Of a stretch of DNA of 64,000 nt, positions 35,901 through 46,879 are shown piece after piece. The position numbers and the translations under genes were made by a program. The DNA lies in the NCBI GenBank assembly GCA_051453625.1, contig JBOZIK010000001.1, positions 234,820,001 through 234,884,000 on the forward strand, read 5' to 3'. Each line of letters starts with the position of its first letter. Position 1 is the first letter of the stretch. The notes under the pieces are model-generated. The model ran no database searches. It worked only from the letters and a program-made list of their open reading frames with translations, and had not been told where the DNA came from. Source of the stretch: Welwitschia mirabilis. Lineage: Eukaryota; Gnetophyta; Gnetopsida; Welwitschiales.

Positions 35901-36690
35901 CGCTAATAAAATATCACAACAATCTACTAGAATCGTATAAAGAGATCATATAGGCCATAAGAGTAAAGTGCTTACTTGGGTAGATTATTAAGTACTTGAT
36001 AGTTGAAGATTGATTAATGTTCAAGATTAAGAGTTCCTTATCTCTAAGCTTCTAAGCTCCAAGATCCATAAGCAATATAATGAAAGAAAGAAAGAGGAAA
36101 AAAAGGAAATGCACTTGTATGAAAAATGAAAAATGTGAATATATATATATATATATATCAAGATCAGAAGATCACATGATTTAGCATTGACAAATTAAGT
36201 AAATAATAATTGATATTGGAATACAAAAAGTGGTCCTATTTAGTCTCATGCACCTAACTAGGGTAAGTAATATTCTTACTTTAATTAGTATGCTTTTAAA
36301 GAATAAAAGCATAAATCTCAAAATTATCATATGGCATAATGAGATAAAGTATTCTATTCCAATGAATAAAGTAATAAGTATGTTTGAACCAAGTGTTCTT
36401 ATACATCTTAAGAAGATAAAAGTTATGGTATAATAAATCTACTTATTTATCATTATTGGTTCTAGGTAATAGTGCATATAATTGTTCAAATGCACATTTA
36501 TTTCAAAATGTATAAAATCAATCTATCATATAATACAAAAAAAAATGTCTATTTATAATATAGTATACCTATCAAATTTATCAAGAATCAAAATGAGTAA
36601 ATAATATTTAAAATATATTATTATGTCCTATTTAAAATTTGAATTTATTAGTTTTATCATGTGAATTTAGTCCCTCATATAATGGATTTG
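32994..36690 (-). repeat. Tekay-like LTR copy, left end of copy B region
   Basis: Aligns with the LTRs at 10661, 55436 and 60508 from its start (decayed, TTTTGATCCCCTG for TGTGACACCCTC) to about 36690, roughly 160 bp short of the usual end. The stretch 33065-33153 before the 358-N gap does not match the other LTRs, so something is inserted there. An (AT)n microsatellite lies at 36139-36158. Confidence 0.7.
36139..36158. repeat. (AT)n microsatellite
   Basis: Ten AT units within the Tekay LTR copy at 32994-36690. The related LTR at 57590 has only a short TATATA run in the same area. Confidence 0.95.
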
Positions 36691-36726
36691 TAATGACCTT
36701 ATTTTTGCAGATAAAAACTTCATGTA

Positions 36727-36823
36727 ACTCTAATACCAAATGTAATAATCACCTATGGAGATAGTTTTGAAATAAATCATAATTTTTGTAAAATAAGTGA
36801 TAATATTAAAAACATGATTAAAA
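36727..36823 (-). repeat. Second primer site and LTR start inside the left LTR region
   Basis: ACTCTAATACCA (36727-36738) is the complement of a tRNA-Met-type primer site (10 of 12 bases), followed two bases on by TGTAATAATCACC. That is the layout of a minus-strand 5' LTR edge. The LTR-like sequence differs from TGTGACACCC of the Tekay LTRs and is lost in the gap at 36824. It appears to be a scrap of another element joined to the truncated LTR at about 36690. Confidence 0.5.
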
Positions 36824-36923
36824 NNNNNNNNNNNNNNNNNNNNNNNNNNNNNNNNNNNNNNNNNNNNNNNNNNNNNNNNNNNNNNNNNNNNNNNNNNNNN
36901 NNNNNNNNNNNNNNNNNNNNNNN

Positions 36924-38331
36924 TAATTACTTATAAAATATTTTAACTAATTTATTATAAGCCTTAGGATTTCCATGAAATAATGCTAGCTTAAGGAGAT
37001 TTTTTAGAGTTAGACTTTGCCTTTAATAAGATGGACCTAATGCATAATAGGTAAAAATATAATATTAAAATAAACATAACTACCTAAATTTTCCTTTTTC
37101 CCCTCTTTTTTCTCTTGTATTTAATCCCCTAGTTACTTGGTTATAATCATCCATTAGTAACCTCTATCACCAAGCACAAGAGACCCCTTACATCTTCCCA
37201 GTATCTTGGTAAGAGCTAATGGGAGGGAATAATATTTTATAACATAATTACATAAAAACCATAAATAATTCTCTAATGTAACATTACCTCATTCCACTTA
37301 AATATTAAAAATAAATTCTGTAAATAAATAATATTAAAAATCTTACTTTGAAACATTAGTAAGTCCTTAATAGTTGANNNNNNNNNNNNNNNNNNNNNNN
37401 NNNNNNNNNNNNNNNNNNNNNNNNNNNNNNNNNNNNNNNNNNNNNNNNNNNNNNNNNNNNNNNNNNNNNNNNNNNNNNNNNNNNNNNNNNNNNNNNNNNN
37501 NNNNNNNNNNNNNNNNNNNNNNNNNNNNNNNNNNNNNNNNNNNNNNNNNNNNNNNNNNNNNNNNNNNNNNNNNNNNNNNNNNNNNNNNNNNNNNNNNNNN
37601 NNNNNNNNNNNNNNNNNNNNNNNNNNNNNNNNNNNNNNNNNNNNNNNNNNNNNNNNNNNNNNNNNNNNNNNNNNNNNNNNNNNNNNNNNNNNNNNNNNNN
37701 NNNNNNNNNNNNNNNNNNNNNNNNNNNNNNNNNNNNNNNNNNNNNNNNNNNNNNNTTATAAGTAAGTTTAATTCATCTAAGACATGCATCAAAAGAATAA
37801 ATGCACAAATCTCAAAATTGTCATATGACATAGTGAGGTGAACTTTTTAATTCTAATGAATAAAATAATGAGTATGCTATGAACCAAGTGTCCTTACACA
37901 TCTCAAGAACATAAAAGCCATGGAAAAGTAAATCTACTCATTTATCATTCCTAGTTCTATGTGAGAATGCATGTAAAATCTATCAATCACATGACACAAG
38001 GAAGAAAATGTTTATGCATAATATAGTATGCATAAAAATATATTATCATATCCTCTTGAAATTTTTAATTTATTAGTTTTATCATATGATTTTAATTCCT
38101 CACATAATGTGATTATCTAATTTTAAATGTTTGGATAGCTTTTCTCATGAAAACCTTCTAACATAATTTTTATCATTTTCATGATAAATTATAAAAATTG
38201 TAAACTAAGTTAATTTAAAATGACATATTATTTTGATAAGACCTTTAAATAAGGATAATTAATCATTTGACTAAAATATTAATATTCTTAACATTTAAGT
38301 AAATAGGATTTACAAGTTATAGAATATAACA
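36924..38331 (-). repeat. Tekay-like LTR, partial (inner end of copy B 3' LTR)
   Basis: Repeats the part of the LTR already seen at 35510-36690 (for example the words GCCTTAGGATTTCCATGAAA) and goes on to the true LTR end GAATATAACA at 38331. After it comes TCCTTC, whose complement GAAGGA is the polypurine tract. A 378-N gap lies at 37378-37755. The outer part of this LTR is missing at the 100-N gap. Confidence 0.75.
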
Positions 38332-39413
38332 TCCTTCTATACTTAGACTGGGTCACTCCTAGAAATAAAGATACATAAAAATCTTAAGAATACCTAACTA
38401 CATATGATGAGATTTAAAAATATTTAGGTATTGATTTTTCATTATTTCCTCTAGGTCTTAAGTAGCTTCATTAAGACTATGATTACTCTACTTTATCTTC
38501 ACTTGATGGATTTGCCCATTTTGTAAATTAGTAGTTCATTGGTCCAACACTTCTTCTTACTCTCTGTAGTTGAACAATCTAATTCCATCTAAATGTAAGA
38601 CCAATTTAACACATAAGAAGAATCTAAAACATAATTTTGTAGCATACTTACATAGAAAACATCATGTATATGCAGTAATTAAGAAGTTAGGGTAAGCTTA
38701 TATAAAATAGATCGAACTCTTTTTAATATTTTAAATGGTCTAATAAATTAAGGACCTAATTTTAATCTCTTAACTCCTCTCATTACTGATTTCATAAGTG
38801 ACAGTTTAAGAAATATATGATCACCTATGTTAAACTTAAGATTTCTTCTTTAATAATCTGCATACATCTTTTGTTTATCTACTACTTTTTTTAGTCTATT
38901 CTTAATAATCATCATTTTACTTTCCGTTTCTTGTAATATTTTTAATCCTACCATCAATCTTTCTTTAGGTTCTGTTCATAAATTACATGCATTACACTTT
39001 CTACCATATAGGGCTTCAAATGGAGCCATTTGAATTAAACTATAATAACTATTATTATATGTGAACCTTATCAATAGTAGGTATTTTTTTCTAACTCTTA
39101 GAATTATTAATAATGCATTCTATAATAAGATCTTATAAAATTTAATTAACTCTTTTTGCCTTAACATCTATTTGAGGATGAAATGTAGGGCTTATATTTA
39201 ACTTTATTCTTAAACCTACTTGTATTTCTTATCAAAACTTAGAAGTAAATTTTAAATCTCTATCATCGATAGTTACTAAAGGTACATCATGCAACTAAAT
39301 AATATTTTGAATATATACTTTACCTATACCCTTAGTATCATAAGTAGATTTTAGTAGAATAAAATGTACTAACTTAGTTGCTTTATCAATTATTACTATA
39401 ATAGAGTCAAAAC
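38332..39413 (-). pseudogene. Tekay-like integrase C-terminal part and chromodomain-like tail, copy B
   Basis: Minus-strand reading with frame changes gives IVIIDKATKLVHFI, LHDVPLVTIDDRDLKFTSKF (second catalytic Asp, DDRD), FHPQID, then APFEALYGRKC, RLMVGLKILQETESKMMIIK, KQKMYADY, LKFNIGDHIFLKLS and PFKILKRV. Toward the end NEAT, DLEEIMKNQYLNIF resembles the chromodomain-type tail VEEATWExExDMxxxYPxLF of Tekay/Del chromoviruses. The catalytic Glu segment (family SERTIQ) reads KRVN and is lost. The tail is thought to guide insertion to heterochromatin. The first catalytic Asp lies on the other side of the copia insertion. Confidence 0.8.
39409..39413. repeat. Target site duplication AAAAC, left
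   Basis: AAAAC directly before the copia LTR start at 39414. Identical to 50586-50590 on the other side of the element. Confidence 0.85.
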
Positions 39414-40805
39414 TATAGGATTGAGAACCATGGAAAGGAGGGGGAGGTGGGGGTGAGGTGAATAGGTTCCTAAAACTTATTTAAATAACTTCATAATATT
39501 CACTTTACTTGAAAATAATCACTAAAAAATTATGCAAGAAAACTGAAACTATTCTAAAAAATAAAATAATAGAAAGCACAGAAATACCAATCAAAAGTAT
39601 ACAAGATTTATAGCGGTTCAAGAAAACCTCCTACTCCCCTCTTAATGATTAGCTTCTATTCAAGCCTGATTCAAATATTCATTAATCTCTTCTAGGTATT
39701 GCAAGTTCACTTGTAACCCCTACAAATAAGCTTTTTCTGAAGGCTTAGTCTCAACCTTTTGTAAGAAAGCATAGTCATGATGATAATATTCCAAATGCAT
39801 AAGTATCACTTGATCTTGGGCTCAAGAATGGTATTGAAGAACTTCTTTAGAAGATGATACAATATAAAAACAAAGAGTGCTATAGATATGATCACATATG
39901 CAAAAATACCATAGTTCTTAGTTCGTCTTTGGTTAGGAATGAAATTCCAAGTACAATGAATAAATCTAAAAGATTTAAAAGTTTGATATAGTGATTTTAA
40001 CTTATGGTAACATATAGTAGAANNNNNNNNNNNNNNNNNNNNNNNNNNNNNNNNNNTAAAAAACATAAAATAGATACCTAATGACTATAAAAACTTATGT
40101 TTCTATTATAGCTGGTTGACCCCTTAAAAGTCCGGTCGATCCCACTTCATGTCATCACTTAAATTGGTTACCCTTGTATTCTCTCAATCAACTCAATTTC
40201 TTATAACTTCATGTGCAATCAATTCTTTAGGATCTAGTCGACTACTTATTTAGTCATTTATTTATCTATCCAGTAACTTGCTATGTCCAAATAAAATCTA
40301 TCATAGTTTTCTGCTCCAAGTCTAGTCGACCCTTCAGGAACCTAGTCGATCCCTTATTGATTAGCTGTGAAGTATTCATCCTCAATTGGATAGGTCTAGT
40401 CAATCCATTAGGTGTCTGATTAACCATTGATGATTAGTAATAAGTATCAAATGCATAGTTCTCAGGTTCAATTGATCCCTCACATGTCTGATTAACTCCT
40501 TAACAATCAGCTAATAAATACTGGATGTAGAGATTCATAGGTCTGGTTGACTCCTCAAATGTCTGGTCAACCCCTCTGAATTTAGTTTACTTTTAAGTGT
40601 TTGCTTTAATTATTTTTGACTGCTTAGAAATTTAATCAACCCCTTAAAAGGGTATTAAAATTTAACAGGTTTCAGGATCTAAATATGACATAAAATACTT
40701 TAACTTTTGACCTTTAAATGATTAATATTTTTTGGATTAGATACAACAAATTTCAGTCAATAGAAAATATTAGTTTAACATCATTTAGTAAATAATAATT
40801 CAACA
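39414..40805 (-). repeat. Copia 3' LTR (left)
   Basis: Begins TATAGGATTGAG and ends AATTCAACA, so the minus-strand LTR starts TGTTGAATT. It includes a G-rich tract near 39430-39460, a 34-N gap at 40023-40056 and the 75-bp repeat array at 40320. It aligns along its length with 49030-50585. Confidence 0.9.
40320..40577. repeat. About 73-bp tandem repeat array in left copia LTR
   Basis: Units start at 40320, 40393, 40465 and 40540 (last one partial), periods 73, 72 and 75. Each unit has two copies of a GTCTGGTCGACCCC-like word about 20 bases apart, then a TGATTAGC-TAA-AGTAT-ATGCA stretch. The core GGTCGACC is a perfect palindrome in its best copies. Further single words occur at 40111-40142. 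Confidence 0.85.
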
Positions 40806-40818
40806 TTCTCCTTCTTTT
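40806..40818 (-). promoter_or_regulatory. Copia polypurine tract
   Basis: TTCTCCTTCTTTT on the plus strand, so AAAAGAAGGAGAA on the element strand directly before LTR start TGTTGAATT. It primes plus-strand cDNA synthesis. Confidence 0.8.
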
Positions 40819-41308
40819 AAATTTATGGCAAATGTTTTCTTAGTTAAGGAGATTATATTTGGGAAAAAAAGCTCCCCCTGACAAAATGCCTATTAACTTT
40901 TGATAAACTATTAAGCATTTTATATCAAGCGAGACATTTTAAAAAAGTTCAAAATTTATGCCATAATTAAAACCATTTGAAATACAATTTGTAAGACATT
41001 AAAATGCCAAACTATATAGGATAAACAACATTTTAATCATGAATCATTTTAATAACTATAAGATATACCAATATTTAGAGTTCATAGTGAAAATACATGT
41101 GCATTAAAAAATTTGAGATAAAAATTATAGATCATAAAAACCAAGTGCATTTTTATTACTAAAAGATGAATAGTATAAAGAAAAGTACTCATTAAGAGTA
41201 GATACAATTGAAAATAAGAGAAATAAACTAATAATTTCTATGTTTTAACATTAATGACAAAAGAAAGAAGAATAGAAGCATGAAAAACATAAGCATAGAA
41301 AGAAAGAT
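40819..41308 (-). other. Copia 3' non-coding spacer
   Basis: Sequence between the stop of the extra ORF and the polypurine tract. No coding signal. Confidence 0.6.
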
Positions 41309-42336
41309 TTAGTCAGATTCCTCTGATTTCTTCTCTTTTGATTCTTCTTCAGAATCTTCTTAATATTTTTCTTTCTCTTCTTCAGCTACCTTTTACACTG
41401 AGATTTTGGCTTTCTTTGAAGTGTTATCAATCTTATACCCAGCTGTAATTAGAGCTTCTTTCATGTTCCTGTACGAGATTTAATTCACCTCAAGTATGAA
41501 ATAGTTTTTGTGTTGAGGCTTACTTGGAAAGAGGAGACTAAGAAGACTTCTATATCTAGTAAAGATATGTATATAAGATAATGTCGTATGCCTATTGGAT
41601 GACATGGGATTAAGAGTTTTAAGCTTCAAGTAAAAAGTAACTCGATAATAATGATAAAGATTTACAATCAACATAGAGTAGGGTAGAGCCCTAGTTCTAT
41701 GATACTCCAACTGAGAAATGATATTCTTTAGTATAATAGCAAGGGCATCAATGAAATGCCTAGTACCAACTACATCAAATAGGCACTATAGTTGGAGGCC
41801 TTATCATAATAATCCAACAAAGACAAAAACTAAGTGAAGAAATGTGTACTTTAGGGTAAGTAAAGAAGTAGAAATAATGTGCTTTCAACTATAAAACTTA
41901 CTACAAAGCTTCTTTGTAACCTCTGCTTTGTTTTTCATGAAGTCATGAAGAGGCAAAAATCCTCATAGTCTCCTCTTAAAATATTTATGATGACCATGAT
42001 GTAGTTTATGGTAACCTTGATCTTCTTTCGAGACTAGGGTTTTTAGGGTACCACTATCAAGATTGTAAGAAGCATTACAATAAAATCCTAGTAACAAAAG
42101 GGTAAGTAGGACTTGAAACATCAAAAAAATAAGATAAATTTAGATCTCACAAGAGTTGGATTACATCTCTAAGCTCCCTTATATCTAAAGTAGTAATAGA
42201 CCTTTCCTAAAACACTGGCTTCTTCTCAAACTTCTCATGGACCTTATTTAAAGCTTCATCAGATATGCTTTTTAGAAAAAGTAAGGATCTCTACTAGAAC
42301 CCTCCTTTTTCCTTCTCCTAGAGTGTTCCTTGCCAT
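41309..42336 (-). pseudogene. Extra 3' ORF of the copia element (plant transposon protein-like)
   Basis: Starts at an ATG at 42336 (MARNTLGEGKRR) and can be followed with frame changes and stops to a terminal stop at 41309. Readable pieces are SDEALNKVHEKFEKKPVF, ERSITTLDIRELRDVIQLL, FDVSSPTYPFVTRILL, then HFIDALAIILKNIISQLEY, RALPYSMLIVNLYHYYRV, MKEALITAGYKIDNTSKKA and an acidic-basic tail ending KEKKSEESD. The pattern (ERG-like segment, xxFYxN-like position, ALPYGMLITR-like segment) resembles the domain known as putative plant transposon protein, found in ORFs of plant LTR elements. Function is unknown. It occupies the place where some Sireviruses have an env-like ORF, but no signal peptide or membrane segment is evident. 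Stops sit at Gln or Arg positions. Confidence 0.6.
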
Positions 42337-42438
42337 TGTAACCACTTAGTAGGAGCTTGAACACAAGAAAAATGTAAGAGAAACACTAGATATGAAGGAG
42401 ACAGATGGCTAGAAAATAGTTAAAAGGGTTTCATCTCT

Positions 42439-42709
42439 ACTTGCTTTAAAAAGAGGGTCAATTAGGTTTATTTTGATAAAAAAATTAGGTCCACTAATGA
42501 ATCTTTCACACTATAATCTTATANNNNNNNNNNNNNNNNNNNNNNNNNNNNNNNNNNNNNNNNNNNNNNNNNNNNNNNNNNNNNNNNNNNNNNNNNNNNN
42601 NNNNNNNNNNNNNNNNNNNNNNNACTTGCTTTAAAAAGAGGGTCAATTAGGTTTATTTTGATAAAAAAAATTAGGTCCACTAATGAATCTTTCACAATAT
42701 AATCTTATA
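42439..42709. repeat. Duplicate contig ends around a 100-N gap
   Basis: 42439-42523 (85 bp) recurs at 42624-42709 (86 bp) on the other side of exactly 100 N, differing by one base and one A in a run. Likely unmerged overlap. The true sequence probably has a single copy. Confidence 0.9.
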
Positions 42710-42879
42710 GGTCTGGTTTACGAATTTAAGTTATGATTGACCCATTAAGATGTGAGTCATAGTACTATTAGGGTCTGAGTGACTAGGCTCTCAGGACGAT
42801 TGACTGATCATCTCTAATCAACTGAATCATGAATCCAGTCAACTATCCTATAACTAATTATAAGATAGTAAGATAACCT

Positions 42880-43400
42880 CTAGTTTGTTCTAAAGATAAA
42901 TAAAATATCAAAATTTAGGGGTTTGATAAAGATATCTGCAAGTTAACGATCTATACTAGTAAAATTTATAGTAATGTTTTTTTTTTTAATTTGATCTCTT
43001 AAAAAATGATGTCTCAGTTTAATTTTTTTAGTTTTACAGTGTTCAAGGATTTTTAAAAATATTTATTGCACTAGTATTATCATAGAAAATAGAAACCTAT
43101 TTAAAAATTACATCAAAGTCCTTTAGCATTTCCTTCATCTAAAGGAGATGAGCATAATACCTCCCTACAGTAATATACTTGACTTTTGCTATTAAAAGGA
43201 AGATTAAATTTTACTTTTTACTAGCCCATTCTACTAAGCACAATGCTAATAGAAAATGATTACCACTTATGTTATTTCTATCATCTTTACATCCAGTCTA
43301 ATCTGCATCATTGAATCCTGCAAGTTTAAAAGATGTCTCGATTAGCTACCATAAATCATAATCACATGTGCTTTTTATATATCTAATTATTCTTTTTACT
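42880..43400 (-). pseudogene. Copia RNase H domain
   Basis: Minus-strand translation ends YDNTSAINIFKNP, then RHHFLRDQI-like and QLADIFIKPLNF before a stop at 42880-42882. The family end is CDNTSAINLSKNP, RHHFLRDHV, QLADIFTKPL. Upstream are FLLALCLVEWASKK and AKVKYITVGRYYAHLL, the decayed forms of VSWSSKKQ and AEAEYVAAGSC. This is the last domain of pol. Stops and frameshifts interrupt it several times, and the catalytic YDN/CDN Asp is kept. Confidence 0.85.
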
Positions 43401-44260
43401 ACTTATAAGTGTAATTCTTTTAGTTGTGTTTGGTACCTTACACATACACACATCAATACTAAACATGATATCAAGTCTACTTGTAGTCAAATATAATAAA
43501 CTTCCAATCATACTCCTATAAAGCTTTAGATCTATTGATTTTTCATCTTTAAACTGATTTTATAAGATATTAATATGGGAGTGTCAGTTGTTTTAGAATT
43601 ATCTAATCCAAAACATTTGATTAAATCTTTTACATATTTGTATTAATAGATAAAAATTTCATTCTTTACTTACTTATTCTATAATTCAAAAAATATTTTT
43701 ACTTCACCAAGCATGATCATCTCAAAATGTGTTGTCATAATATTTGTAAATTCTTTTGATAACCCTTTATTAGAAGCATCAAATATGATATCATTTACAG
43801 AAATTGATAGAATGATAAAATCATTTTTCAAGTTTTTAAGAAATAAAGTCTTATCTACTGTTCCATAGAAATAACCATTATCATTTAGAAATGTGGCTAA
43901 CTTTTCATATCAATCTCTTAGAGCTTACTTTAACTCATACAAAGCTTTCTTAATTCTATAAACATGACCAAATTTATGAGGATCTATAAACCTTTGTAGT
44001 TGTTCTACGTATACTTCTTTATTTAGGATTTCATTTAAAAATTCACTCTTTACATTCATTTGATACACTTTAATGTTATTAGAGGCTAAAAATGATAAAA
44101 ACATTATGATGCTATCAATACTTGCCACCGGAGAAAATGTATTACCTACATTAATGCCTTCAATTTGGTTGTACCCTTGTGCTACTAATTTTGCTTTGTT
44201 TTTAATGCTATTGTTTTTTTCCTCACATTGTTTCTTAATGATTCACTTAGTTCCAATGAC
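43400..44260 (-). pseudogene. Copia reverse transcriptase
   Basis: Minus-strand reading: LVAQGYNQIEGINVGNTFSP, VASIDSIIMFLSFLAS, then motif A as YQMNVKSEFLNEIL, EEVYV-like NKEVYVEQLQRF, GHVYRIKKALYELK, motif C as ISVNDIIFDASNKGL, MTTHFEMIMLGEVKIFF, and GMIGSLLYLTTSRLDIMFS. Motif A Asp (family QMDVKSAFLNG) is Asn at 44054-44056 and the YVDD of motif C is SVND (43791-43802), so activity is lost. The GMIGSLLYLTASRPDI-type segment is typical of Sireviruses. The longest surviving frame is 43925-44128. Stops occur at Gln and Trp positions after ALYELK. Confidence 0.9.
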
Positions 44261-44429
44261 ATTTTTGTCTTTTGGCCTTTCTACGAGCTTTCAAGCATTA
44301 TTTCTTTTAAATTGTTGTAATTCATCTGGCATGGTCATTAACCATTTTTCATGGGATTTAACTTTTTTAAATTTCTTATGTTCTATTTATGAAACATAAC
44401 AAATGTGGACATAAAAATTATTTATAGAT

Positions 44430-44640
44430 TTCCTTGTCTTTACATTTGAACTAACTCCTCTAATAATAGATCCTAAAGGGTGATCTTTTTATAGGAACTT
44501 TTTCTTTTTTAATAGACATTTCTTTAGTTGTGGGGGTGCTTGGAGATATGTCTTCCTCATCATTTAAACTAATAGATCTTATGTCAATATCATTAATTTG
44601 TACATTTATTGATTCTTCCATAGTAATGTCTACTTCTAGT
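44430..44640 (-). pseudogene. Copia integrase-RT linker
   Basis: Between the integrase C-terminus and RT the minus strand is open in part and reads a Glu/Asp/Ser-rich stretch, as is usual for the variable linker of copia pol. No motif can be named. Confidence 0.5.
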
Positions 44641-45330
44641 TGAATATTTCAAAAATATAGCTTTATTAGCCTTAGACTCAAAATTGCTTTGATGTTTTCT
44701 ATCCTTTAACATATAACATTTACTCCTGAAGGCTTTAAAATAAGAAACGTTTGGTTGTTTTCCTTTCCACAACTTATAAGGAGTTTTATCCATACTGGGT
44801 CTAAGATAAACATTGTTTCTGATATAACATGTACTGCTAACAACTTTAGCCTAAAAAGATTTTGGATCCTCCTTGTTATTTAACATAGCTCTAGCCATTT
44901 ATTAGAGGACTTTATTATTTCTCTCAGTAATACCATTTTGTTAAGGTGTTTTAGGGGCTAAATATTAATGAATAATCTCATTGCCAATGTAATACTTCTT
45001 AAATAAATGATTTTAAAATTAATAAACATAATTACTTCTTATTTTCTTTATGGTATACCCATTCTCATTTTGGATTTTATTACATATTTTAACCCAATGT
45101 TTATATGTTTTATATTGGTTTAAAAGAAATGTAACACATGCATATCTCGAGAAATCATTAACCATGGTTATCAAATAGTATTTACCTTCTAAAATTTAAG
45201 TTTAAGCTAGTCCTACCAAATCCATATGAATAAGTTCTAAAGAAATAGTTGTGGAAACTTGGTTTTTACTCTTGTGTAATGTTCTTATTTGTTTTCTCTT
45301 TTGGCATGCATCACAAGGCCATGTTTTCTA
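44593..45330 (-). pseudogene. Copia integrase, segment A
   Basis: Minus-strand reading: LELIHMDLVG (first catalytic Asp kept), YYLITMVNDFSRYACVTFL, THWVKICNKIQNENGYTIKKI, RSNYVY where the family has RSDHGxEF (second Asp lost), NGITERNNKVL (Glu kept), MARAMLNN, STCYIRNNVYLRPSMDKTPYKLWKGKQPNVSYF (in parts), then SKCYMLKDRKHQSNFESK and AIFLKYS. It has stops at several Gln positions. It is about 85 percent identical to segment B (45746-46800), which breaks in different places. Confidence 0.85.
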
Positions 45331-45404
45331 ACATTTATTTTCAAAATACCTTTAATAATTTATTTTCTAATAATTATTTTTTAATGATGGTAATTAACAT
45401 GACT

Positions 45405-45645
45405 TTAATTTTTATGCCAAAGCTCTTCTTGATTAACATGAGAAAAATAACATGCAGAAAATGATTGATTAATGCAATAGACATTATCTATTCTATTTGC
45501 TTTGAGAATAATCTCATTTGTTTTGCCATGCCTAACTTCACATTTATAACTATCAAAAATGACCTTATGACCTTTGTCACAAATTTGACTAATAGTAAGT
45601 AAATTATGCTTTAAGACATTGACATACAAAACTTCATTTGCTCTA
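45405..45645 (-). pseudogene. Copia pre-integrase domain, segment A
   Basis: Minus-strand open stretch of 74 codons: YVNVLKHNLLTISQICDKGH, VIFDSYKCEVRHGKTNEIIL, RIDNVYCINQSFSACYF, NQEELWHKN. The family has YVDGLKHNLLSISQLCDKG, RVDNVYxI and LLWHxRLGHxS. The domain links protease to integrase in copia pol. It is cut on its N-terminal side by the 100-N gap 45646-45745. The aligned segment B counterpart lies at 46930-47165. Confidence 0.85.
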
Positions 45646-45745
45646 NNNNNNNNNNNNNNNNNNNNNNNNNNNNNNNNNNNNNNNNNNNNNNNNNNNNNNN
45701 NNNNNNNNNNNNNNNNNNNNNNNNNNNNNNNNNNNNNNNNNNNNN

Positions 45746-46356
45746 TCTTCTATAGTTAAAATTCTCTTGTTGAAAACACGGTAAGCTCTATTTCTAATTA
45801 AATATTCCAAAAATATAGCTTCATCGTCTTTAGATTCAAATTTGATTAGATGTTCTCTATCTTTTAGTGTATAACATTTACTCCTGAAGACTTTAAAATA
45901 ATAGATATTTGGTTATCTTCCTTTCCACAACTCATAAGGAGTTTTATCCATATTGGGTCTAAAATAAACTCTATTTATAATATAACATGTAGTACTAATA
46001 GCTTTAGCCTAAAATATTTTGGAGAACTCTATTCTTTCTTTCAGTAATACCATTTTTTTGTGGTATTTTAGAGGCTCAAAATTTGTAATCAACACCATTG
46101 TTAATGTAATACTTATTAAATAAATGATTTCTGAATTCATTATCATGATCACTTATTATTTTCTTTATGATATAGCCTTTCTTGTTTTGAATTTTATTGC
46201 ATATCTCAATCCAATATTTGTAAGTTTCAGATTTATTTGAAAGAAATGAAATCCATGTATATCTAGAGAAATCATCAACCATAGTAATAAAATAGCATTT
46301 ACCTCCTAAACTTTGAGTTTGAACAGGACATATCGAGTTCATATAAATAAGTTCTA
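45746..46356 (-). pseudogene. Copia integrase, segment B
   Basis: From right to left on the minus strand: VDDFSRYTWISFLSNKSETY, WIEICNKIQNKKGYIIKKI, ISDHDNEFRNHLF (second Asp kept), NGITERKNRVL, then a short deletion of the MARTML part, then AKAISTTCYIINRVYFRPNM, DKTPYELWKGR, PNIYYFKVF, SKCYTLKDREHLIKFESKDD, AIFLEYLIRNRAYRVF and RILTIEE. The first Asp (family YMDSMGP) is Asn in YMNSICP. The C-terminal segment is the best-preserved integrase stretch in the window. Confidence 0.85.
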
Positions 46357-46759
46357 NNNNNNNNNNNNNNNNNNNNNNNNNNNNNNNNNNNNNNNNNNNN
46401 NNNNNNNNNNNNNNNNNNNNNNNNNNNNNNNNNNNNNNNNNNNNNNNNNNNNNNNNNNNNNNNNNNNNNNNNNNNNNNNNNNNNNNNNNNNNNNNNNNNN
46501 NNNNNNNNNNNNNNNNNNNNNNNNNNNNNNNNNNNNNNNNNNNNNNNNNNNNNNNNNNNNNNNNNNNNNNNNNNNNNNNNNNNNNNNNNNNNNNNNNNNN
46601 NNNNNNNNNNNNNNNNNNNNNNNNNNNNNNNNNNNNNNNNNNNNNNNNNNNNNNNNNNNNNNTATCTAGAGAAATCATCAACCATAGTAAGAAAATAGCA
46701 TTTACCTCCTAAACTTTGAGTTTGAATAGGACATATCGAGTTCATATAAATAAGTTCTA
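46260..46759. repeat. Duplicate contig ends around a 306-N gap
   Basis: 46260-46356 (97 bp) recurs at 46663-46759 (97 bp) with two differences, on either side of 306 N. Likely unmerged overlap. The frame across the gap gives the same words twice (LIYMNSICP, QTQSLGGKCYF). Confidence 0.9.
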
Positions 46760-46879
46760 AAGACATGGTTGTAGAAACTTGGTTTTTACTCTTGTGTGAT
46801 GTTCTTATTTGTTTTCCCTTTTGGCATGCATTATAAAGATCATTTTTTTGACATTTATTTTAGGAATACCTTTGATAAT

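Noticed and set aside
44073-44399. Plus-strand open frame of 108 codons
   Set aside because: It is antisense to the copia reverse transcriptase motif A region.
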